Shown here: positions 56,948 to 64,000 of the stretch, piece after piece
How positions within the stretch are numbered: position 1 is the stretch's first letter
Layout: each line of letters starts with the position of its first letter
From: Poecilobothrus nobilitatus
Lineage: Eukaryota > Arthropoda > Insecta > Diptera > Dolichopodidae
Assembly (NCBI GenBank): GCA_947095535.1
Contig: OX352772.1
Span: forward strand, 31,701,445 to 31,765,444
Direction of reading: 5' to 3'
Length of the DNA stretch: 64,000 nucleotides
Notes under the pieces: generated by a model
Told to the model about the DNA's origin: nothing
The model's input: only the letters and a program-made list of their open reading frames with translations
Databases searched by the model: none
Program-made: the position numbers and the translations under genes

Positions 56948-57665
56948 TTAGATTAGGTTAAAGTGGCGAAAAGGCACACTTAGACCGTATTTGGTCCATT
57001 ATTATATCACATAGACACTTTTCTATCCTACTCGTTAAAACCAGTTTGAGCTTTTTGCAAAACGAAGAAAGCTCTTCACATTTTTACCTGCTAGATCGCT
57101 GAGGTTTTGTTGAAGAGATATTGTTCCAAATGGGTGTTTCTTCTAGTGGATAAGTCTGGGCATGTGCAAAGGAGATGAAGAGTCGTTTGCTCCTCTTCTT
57201 CATCTTTACAGCTGCTGTACACTAGTCGTTTGCGACTTATGTTAAATCTTTAACATGCTTCCCTATTTGACTAGTGACCGGTAATTTTACCCATTGTCAT
57301 TCCAATATCTGTCTTAAATCGTTTTGGGCCATATCAGTCTTGTTATGTTGCACAATGTCAAGTTTGATCATTTTTTATGTACAATATCCGTTACTTTCTT
57401 TTGAAGTAATGTTTTGCTTGTGGATAGAGGTACACCTAGTACATTAGTACAACTACTACAACTTGCTTTATTCGGCCGGACTTGCAAGTTCATCAGCTTT
57501 TTCATTTCCCGAAATGCCTCGATGACCTCGTACCTAGCACAGCTGGATGTTAAACTATCTAGCCATCTTGTTAAGAAATTTGCGCCAGTTTATTGCAGTC
57601 TTCAATATATCCAGTTGTACATGTTAATTCCAGAAATTTTAACGCCGTCTGACTATCTGAAAATA
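56948..57665 (-). pseudogene. R1/I-like non-LTR retrotransposon tail (RNase H plus zinc knuckle)
   Basis: From 57665 downward the minus strand reads SDSQTALKFLEL (RNase H entry), then VRGHRGISGNEKADELASPA (the conserved GHxGxxGNExAD core), GVPLSTSKTLLQKKVTDIVH, a region ending YSSCKDEEEEQTTLHLLCTC with PDLSTRRNTHLEQYLFN, and LAGKNVKSFLRFAKSSNWF. The CxxC-type knuckle with H and C is visible. The 3' UTR has ATGGACCAAATACGGTCTAA and TTCGCCACTTTAACCTAATC. Several frameshifts and stops are present; the polymerase is lost by truncation. A 117-residue plus-strand frame (57414-57767) overlaps it and is a shadow. Confidence 0.85.
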
Positions 57666-57965
57666 TACGTACTTATTTTTGTCACATTACATTTTCTATA
57701 TAAAAAAAATTGTCAAAAATCAAGTGATACTTTCTTCAGTTTTAAAGAAATTCTTAATATATTTTAGAAAAACTATTAACACATGTAAAAACATAATGTT
57801 AGGAGTTTTAATATGTGTATATGTTTTACTTTGAAAAATTTGTGCAGCCGCCTAAGTTACAAGTGTTTAAAAATAACAAATTTTTAATTTTGACTTGTAG
57901 TAATAGCTCTTAAACAGGAGACAGTATCAAACATTTTCTCAGATTTTAGATAACAATTAAAAAAA
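57666..57965 (-). repeat. Family A dispersed repeat, partial, minus strand
   Basis: Reverse-order landmarks: ACACATGTAAAAACATAATG, TTGTGCAGCCGCCTAAGTTA, AGTGTTTAAAAATAACAAAT, TAGTAATAGCTCTTAAACAG. It abuts the R1-like remnant at 57665, which suggests one inserted in or beside the other. Confidence 0.7.
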
Positions 57966-58036
57966 ACCATATTTGAAAGAAATCGGTTATGTACGTCATT
58001 ACAATAAAACAACTGATGCATTCTCTAAACTTAGCT

Positions 58037-58210
58037 TTCGTTGACCAGACAGTACGTGAATACTAAAGGACATATGACAGCCTATTGTTTAGGTCAAAAA
58101 CGGAAGAGGTATTTATTGCGTTAAAATCCTACACACTCATAGAGGACTTGTCCTCGTTCCACACTTCTATAGTGTCTTTCGATGATTCACACCTAACCTC
58201 GTAAAAAAAA
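58037..58210 (+). repeat. Jockey-like element J2, 3' UTR with A tail
   Basis: Matches the UTR of the J2 copy at 16730-16890: TTTCGTTGACCAGACAGTAC, ACTAAAGGACATATGACAGC, CCTATTGTTTAGGTCAAAAA, CCTACACACTCATAGAGGAC, TCTTTCGATGATTCACACCT and AACCTCG, then a run of A at 58203-58210. The coding part is entirely missing, as in an extreme 5' truncation. Confidence 0.85.
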
Positions 58211-58214
58211 CCTC

Positions 58215-58538
58215 ACGATATACTTGGTCATATAAATTCAGCAAGGTGATTTTGAACGTATCCAGTAGTGAATAACAAAACAAGAAAAAAATGAAATTTA
58301 TCTTTTAATTAAAATAATTTTAGATTAAATTTTATAATTTATTTTTTTAATTATTCTTGTTTTACTTGGTACAGATACAAGTACGAATACAGATGCAAAG
58401 AAACAACAAAAATACAAAGATAAATGTAATGGAAGTAAATATCTCACGAAATTTATTATTTATATATCAATCTGTAAATGGCTCATAAATATGTATTTTA
58501 AACATTATTTAATTCCCATATAAGATAATTGTTAAAAA
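58215..58538. other. AT-rich DNA, no feature seen
   Basis: No supported feature. Confidence 0.5.
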
Positions 58539-58540
58539 AC

Positions 58541-59440
58541 GAGGAAGAGTGCAGAAGAGTGTCAACTCTGTCAACTCTGTGTCAACTCTGGGATACCCGT
58601 ATTATCATAATATATGCTGTTTCCATAAAATTTGATCATCTTTCACAAAATTTCAGATGTTTTACTTAATTAAAAAGCGATATATATTTATGTAAATTTT
58701 GGAGTATGACAACTTTATCATCTTTAGAAGAAATGTATAAGTATGAATCTTTATAAGTATGAAAACTTTATCATGTTTTATAAGATTTCGGATGCCTAGC
58801 TTCATTAAATTTCAAGATATGCAAATTACCTCAACTTGCTGCTCTAGCAAATTTTAGTATTTCGGATGCCTAGCTTCATTAAATTTCAAGATATGCAAAT
58901 TACCTGAACTTGCTGCACAGCCAAATTTTAGTATTTACAACAGAAGTTGTAAGCATCGACATCTTTTCACAAAATTTCAAATATCTAGCTTCAATAGACA
59001 TTAAGTTATTTTCATATTAAAAACGAAGTTGAATAACCCATTTGTCAAACTTACTTAATTTAAATAGCGAAACTAACAATTTTACAAAAGTTACGTAGTA
59101 AAAATTCCAGAATCCTACCTCCTTTCTTTTTTGAGTTATCGTCGGAACGGACGAACAGACGTACATATAGTTAACATATAAAGTCAACTTATTTTGAAAT
59201 ATTTATAAAGGGACCAAAAATTCAATATATAATAAACACATACAGTACACTATATACACCAACATCTATACTAATGTTGGGAGTAAATTGGACTTGGGAG
59301 TGTTGGCTTAATTAGAATTCGATTCTTATACCATCCATACACTTGAGCTTATATCTTGCTCATTTCCCTAACTCCTTGAAGCTGTTACAAACATAATGGC
59401 AAATTTATTATACCCTTCAACATATCATACGAGTATAAAG
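58541..59440 (+). repeat. Family B dispersed repeat, most complete copy
   Basis: Begins GAGGAAGAGTGCAGAAGAGT with a small local expansion (three TCAACTCTG words at 58559-58590), then GGGATACCCGTATTATC, ATGCTGTTTCCATAAAATTT and inner units with AACTTGCTGC. A 74-base tandem duplication is seen at 58786 and 58860 (TTTCGGATGCCTAGCTTCAT in both). The right side has AGTTATCGTCGGAACGGACG, AACAGACGTACATATAG, GTTACAAACATAATGGCAAA, TTTATTATACCCTTC, ending near GAGTATAAAG. Non-coding. This copy gives the family limits used for the others. Confidence 0.9.
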
Positions 59441-59444
59441 AATA

Positions 59445-61028
59445 GTGTTACTTAAATAAAGAAAATCTAGTATCTGCAAATAACAATGCAATAGAATTTT
59501 ATATTTTATTAAATAAAAAATTTTTTTTTGAATTTCAACACTCAAATCCGATTTTCGTTTGACATTCAACGGAAAATATTTTATAACAAAAAAATTTACT
59601 TCAAAGCACTGAAACATAATATATTATGACAAAACAAAACAAAAGTGTTATATTATTGAAAAGGAATAATAAAAGAACATAACTTTTATTCGATAAAAAA
59701 AAGAATATACGAGAATACAATTCCAAACATAAAATAAAAAACATTATTTTATACAAAAAAGTTGTGAACTTGCTAATAGTATCTATTTAGTCAGTCAAAT
59801 AAAATTTATTGTAAAGCCATATTTGAAATTGGGGATATTGGGAAGTGGAAATTTGGGAGGATTGTGGGAAGCCAACGTTACTGAAAATATTCAGAAAGAA
59901 AGGAAGATAAAAAACAATTTTATACCACTTGGATTAATATTTATGATATAAACCCTTTTGTCTGATTTCTGATGGATTTAAATTCAAATATTTCTCTCTC
60001 TATGACTATATTATATGCCTAGTATAAAAATGCGGTTTGTCTGATTTACTTCAAATCTTGCAGAAATTGTGTTCAACTTAACAGGATAGTTAAGTTGAAT
60101 ATAACAGTTGTAAAGAAATCTAAAATTAATTTTTTTTTTTAAATTTGATGAAACAGAACTGGAGCAGCAAGAGTTTTTTAGAGTCTCTTTAGAAGTTTTA
60201 AAGAGAGCTACTGCAATATCTAAGTTACAATTTATAGATCCTTCGCAGCATGACATGTGTGTTCAAAATTTTTCATTTTGTCATTTTTGAGCCTAAATTT
60301 TTAACTAATTAACTTCAATCATTGCAGCAGCGTTTTCTTTTACTAGCAAAATCCACAGATTAATTATAATTACGATCTCGTAACATCTCGCAGCATTGAG
60401 TTGAAGTTTTTCAGAAACGTTATCAAGAAATAGCAAAAGCATGTCTTTATAGTAAGTGAATAAATTTTGTTATAATGAACCATATTTGATGCACCATATA
60501 TGAACGTAATTTTTCATTTTAGTTTTGTTTGGCCAAAAAAGAGGGAAGTGGTTTTGATGCGCTTGAATTTGTCTAAACCATTTGTTAGCCGATTCCTTTA
60601 ACTTAGATATGATTCGTCGTTAATTGTTAAACGGAATCGCTTTCTGCATGTTTTAAATTTATTTTTTTTTTTATCTAGAACTGTGCATGTACACATTAAA
60701 ACAATAACCAAAATTAATAATTTTTAGGAATTTACTTTTATCATATTTATTTAGCTTTACTATATAGAAAATGAAAATTTAATATTTAATTCCATATTTC
60801 AATTTAATTTTTTTTTTGATATTTCATAAATTTAACTAAAATGGATCGAAAAAAAAATCGAAAACAAAGTCTTTTGAATCATATTAAAAATGATGTGACA
60901 GTTAAGTGAAAATAGGAACAGGTCATTTAACAAATTCTATTTTGCAAATTTAATTTTGCCTGAAAAGTTTTCATAAAGTTTTATTTCTCAAAAATCGAGA
61001 TGACAAAATGACATAATTTATACTAATA
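59445..61028. other. AT-rich DNA, no feature seen
   Basis: No supported feature. The minus-strand frames at 59417-59617 and 60011-60256 have no recognisable domain. Confidence 0.5.
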
Positions 61029-61029
61029 G

Positions 61030-61990
61030 GAGACTTAAGGCGCCATGAAATAAGGCCCTGCGAAATAATGCCCCATAGTGTTATTTCACATTCAATAAGA
61101 AATAACACCTCGGGGTCTTATTTTCCATATGTAATTGAGAAATATAAGATAACAAAATATTAGAAATAAAACATCGGCGTGTTATTTCTCTTTTAATTTA
61201 ACTTTAGACTTTTTGATAAATAAAGCCCCTGGGTGCTAATTCTCATATTTTTCGGTTTTATTCTTCAATTACATATGAGAAATAAAATAACGGGTTTTTT
61301 TTTCACTTTTGTAATACTCAAACCTGAAAAACTTCATAGTAATAAACCACATTTAATTAAAGAAGAATTACTAGACTGGGTTAAAAAAAAAAAGTATATT
61401 ACTCTTTTCCAGAATATACATTTGGTGTTGTATCAAAATTTAAATAAATAGATTCGTTTATAAAATATAAAGCCGCATAAAAATAAGGTCAAAAAGCTGA
61501 TTAAATTTTTCCATTTTCGACAGTCTCTTTTATTAATTAATTAAATAAATAATAAAAGTTTCAATTTATTGGAATTTTTGTACAACACCATAATATTGTA
61601 TGTATATTCCGAAAAACGACAATATACTACCTTTGGTCAGTTTGCTAATGTCACTTTTGTAATACTCTAACAGTCTAACCTGAAAAATGAGAATACTCAA
61701 AGCTGAAATGAGACTATTTTTCATATTTTGCCGTCTTATTTTTAAATTACTATATAAGAAAGAAATAAGACCTCGGCGTGTTATTTCTTATTAAATATAA
61801 AATAATAACCCCCGGGGCTTTATTATCAAGAAGTCGAAGTAAAAGAGAAATAACACCCTGGGACTTTAATTCTCAAAAAATCGAAGATTAAATTGAAAGA
61901 AAAATAACACTCGGGGGTCTTATTTCTTATTTATCAATGAGAAACGACATCATGGAAGCATTACTTCACAGTATTTTACGACTCTGAGAC
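61030..61990. repeat. Array of imperfect palindromes, GAAATAACACC-CGGGG-TTATTTC type
   Basis: At least eight near-palindromic words follow one theme. Examples: AAATAACACCTCGGGGTCTT (about 61101), AATAAAACATCGGCGTGTTA (about 61165), AAATAAAGCCCCTGGGTGCT (about 61218), AAATAAGACCTCGGCGTGTT (about 61763), AATAACCCCCGGGGCTTTAT (about 61804), AAATAACACCCTGGGACTTT (about 61848) and AATAACACTCGGGGGTCTTA (about 61903). A first word near 61056 (GCGAAATAATGCCCCATAGT) is weaker. In the centre, CACTTTTGTAATACTC with CCTGAAAAA occurs at about 61303 and again at about 61652, and two inverted phrases (CCAGAATATACAT with TTGGTGTTGTA, and TACAACACCATAATA with GTATATTCCG) lie between. Non-coding. The 72-residue frame at 61233-61451 is incidental. 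Confidence 0.85.
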
Positions 61991-61994
61991 TTAA

Positions 61995-62910
61995 ATGTAG
62001 TTTTGTTAATAAACAGATACTGTTTAATAATAATAAGGCAGTCACAAGAAACTAAGCACTGTTTTTTTTTTGTTATATAAGTCTTCAAAAAAAAAAAATA
62101 TATTGTTTGTTAAAGTTTCCTTTCCTGAATGTCCACATTATATGAAACTTTCAATTTTGTTAATTTGGTATTTTTCGAAACATATTTTTATGCCAAAAGG
62201 ATTTCGCAAAAAGTGTCCTTTGTAATTTCTCTTTCATGTAACTGTTATATGTATCCAGTGAAAAATAGATAAGGTAAAAGCAATATTTACCTTTTTTTTA
62301 TGACAAAGAAAATTTTTAACAAAAGAAAAATTTAATGGAAATGAATATTGTATACTTATATATTATATTGTATACTTATATATTATATATTATATTGTAT
62401 ATAATATTTTATGATACTCTACTGCAATTATATGATGGAATAAATAAAAATTGTATTAGCGTTCTAAGAATTTTTCTAATAATAAAACGTAATACATATT
62501 TATTTCTATTGAATGATCGTTTTAATAACAAAAAAAAAATAAATATTGAAAAAAAAGATTTAATATTTTAGAATTGATTGTTTGATTAAAATAAATATTG
62601 AAACCAACACAGTTATTATAAGAAATTAATCGGGAGAACAATTTAATATGAAACCTCGCCATAAAGTTTATGTATAGGATATTATTTTTTTTCTATAAGT
62701 ATAATTTTTTGAATGTACATTCTATGTACACTTTCATCAAAAATTTATTAAACAACTAAAACAAAAATTGGTGTATAAAAGTAAGAATCACCTTTATTAT
62801 GAACATCGGTATCGGCCGGCAAAACACTAATTTATCGTAAAAATATTTGTTTAATATTAGGAACATCGGAAATTTTTCAATTTTATCCTATTCGGTAATA
62901 GCTTTTTTTT
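61995..62910. other. AT-rich DNA, small tandem repeat
   Basis: A 20-base unit TATACTTATATATTATATTG at 62351 is repeated in tandem at 62371 with further imperfect TATAT sequence. No gene recognised. Confidence 0.6.
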
Positions 62911-62914
62911 TTCT

Positions 62915-63775
62915 TTTTAGCACATTTTCAAAAAAAATTTGAAAAAATGTGCCTATTAGTTTCACTCTGTCCGTCGTTCCGTCTGTCCGTCTGTTTGCAA
63001 AACTACACTGTTAAAGATGGAGAACAAAAATTTAATTTTCTAGAACAACTTATAAAAATGTCTTATAAAAAAATTAATTTTCTAGAACAACTTTTTCATG
63101 TAGCCCCATCCATTATGGAGTTACAACCTCTCAAACTTTCAAAAAGCCCTATTTATAAAATCGTTTATCTCATGTTCTGCTTAATATTTTTTCAATTTGA
63201 AAACGCCATTCGACGTAAATTGTTTTTACCTTTGTTAATCAATACCAATATTATATATTTTTTTTAAATTGTGTAATTCAAGTTTACCGTTATATAAAAA
63301 CCAAATTTTGAATGATTGTTCTATCTTCATAACTGCGACATGCTTTTAGATAGGAATTTGCAATTTTGAGGTAAGAAAGAATTTTTAGAATTAGTATAAG
63401 TTTTCTCAGAAAATTTTTTTATACCACCCCCACCCCATTTAAAAGCTATTAGCGCTCAAAAATTGAAAATTTGCTATTTTTAGACACCTGTACAGACACT
63501 TAGGCACTTGTACAAAGTTTTCTTTGGCAAGACATAAAAATCAAAGCTCCTGTAATATATTTTTACGTGGGTTAACAGGTTTTCTTATTTATATAGAGTT
63601 CCGGACTTACAACCCCTCAAAATTGCAAAAAGGTCCTATTTGCACATTTTTTTCTTATTGGAAATTTTCAAACTTTGGTGCAAATCACAATTCTAAACAG
63701 TGTTTGTATTATCTTTTGGAAACGTGCGCTTTTGTTTTACAATATTGCGGTTTACATTTTGCCTTTAAATTGTAG
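62915..63775 (+). repeat. Family A dispersed repeat, near full-length reference copy
   Basis: Begins CTTTTTAGCACATTTTCAAA, with a perfect-looking hairpin (GCACATTTTCAAA pairing with TTTGAAAAAATGTGC), then AGTTTCACTCTGTCCGTCGT and a CCGTCTGTCCGTCTGTTTG tract. It continues CTAGAACAACTTTTTCATGT, AGCCCCATCCATTATGGAGT, AAAAAGCCCTATTTATAAAA, TTTACCGTTATATAAAAACC, GAATTAGTATAAGTTTTCTC, AAAAGCTATTAGCGCTCAAA, AATTTGCTATTTTTAGACAC, CAAAGCTCCTGTAATATATT, TTCCGGACTTACAACCCCTC, TTGGTGCAAATCACAATTCT, and ends near GCGGTTTACATTTTGCC. About 860 bases, non-coding. The frames at 62947-63267 and 63524-63775 lie across it and have no motif. Confidence 0.9.
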
Positions 63776-63779
63776 TCTT

Positions 63780-64000
63780 GGAAAACAGTATTATGAATTC
63801 GACAAATATTAGCGGGTTTTATGATTTTTGAGTCATGTAGAATTTTACTGACGATAAAAAGAAATAAATTAAATGTAAATAAATTCTATAGATGAATTTT
63901 TCAAAAATTTAAATAAAGAAGTGTTTGAAATATTTGATGGCGAAAGTAGTAAGTAATAAGAAACAAATAGCACAAACATTGGATCTGCTTGAAGAAGATT
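63780..64000. other. AT-rich DNA, no feature seen
   Basis: No supported feature. Confidence 0.5.

Noticed and set aside
57414..57767. 117-residue plus-strand open frame
   Set aside because: Antisense to the RNase H and zinc-knuckle remnant on the minus strand, which carries the real homology.
62947..63267. 106-residue open frame starting with a cysteine-rich stretch
   Set aside because: It is the translation of the GTCCGTCTGTC tract and the following family A consensus; other family A copies do not keep the frame.

Overview
The window looks like a gene-poor, strongly AT-rich stretch of a eukaryotic nuclear genome, most likely an insect and probably a fly (Diptera). The host call is inference. 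It rests on the density of 5'-truncated, decayed non-LTR retrotransposons of jockey-like and R1/I-like type, tRNA-derived SINEs, a piggyBac-type TTAA element, and non-coding repeats carrying tracts of the GTCCGTCCGTCTGTC type that are common in fly intergenic repeats. I found no intact protein-coding gene, no conventional tRNA or rRNA gene, no operon-like organisation and no CRISPR array. The open frames are short chance frames in AT-rich DNA or frames lying across repeats.

What can be supported is a fossil record of mobile DNA. (1) Retrotransposon 3' ends: R1/I-like RNase H plus zinc-knuckle tails (845-1425, 49963-50590, 56948-57665, and a 3' stub at 38562-38660); jockey-like reverse-transcriptase tails (1955-2705, 16698-17395, 48583-49246) with 3'-UTR-only relatives (15235-15475, 20297-20358, 30980-31370, 58037-58210); and an RTE/CR1-like C-terminus (41095-41478). 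All are broken and 5' truncated. (2) A Tc1/mariner (IS630-like) transposase remnant (4078-4575) and a piggyBac-type non-autonomous element (13181-13637). (3) Two SINE families: SINE-1 in five copies, one with a perfect 11-bp target duplication at 21679-21893, and SINE-2 in three decayed copies. (4) High-copy non-coding families, named here A (at least eleven loci), B (five loci) and D (two loci), several nested in one another.

The most unusual pattern is a set of inverted-repeat (foldback-like) units at 6672-7313, 19436-20295, 34852-35620 and 46743-47202. Their arms are built from short repeated 'words' that differ from unit to unit, yet all four enclose the same roughly 90-bp core, which is tandemly repeated in one of them. 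A related locus at 61030-61990 is an array of at least eight imperfect palindromes. I do not know a described family with this architecture.

By region: 0-5 kb holds retrotransposon and mariner debris; 5-12 kb family A copies and the first foldback unit; 12-21 kb SINE-2, the piggyBac-type element, jockey-like tails and the second foldback unit; 21-32 kb SINE-1, nested families A, B and D; 32-41 kb the third foldback unit and mostly unique AT-rich DNA; 41-50 kb an RTE-like tail, the family B tandem array, a SINE and the fourth foldback unit; 50-58 kb R1-like tails and a possible MITE; 58-64 kb families B and A and the palindrome array. The elements do not form a pathway: they are independent insertions in a region that tolerates them, such as an intergenic block or a very long intron.
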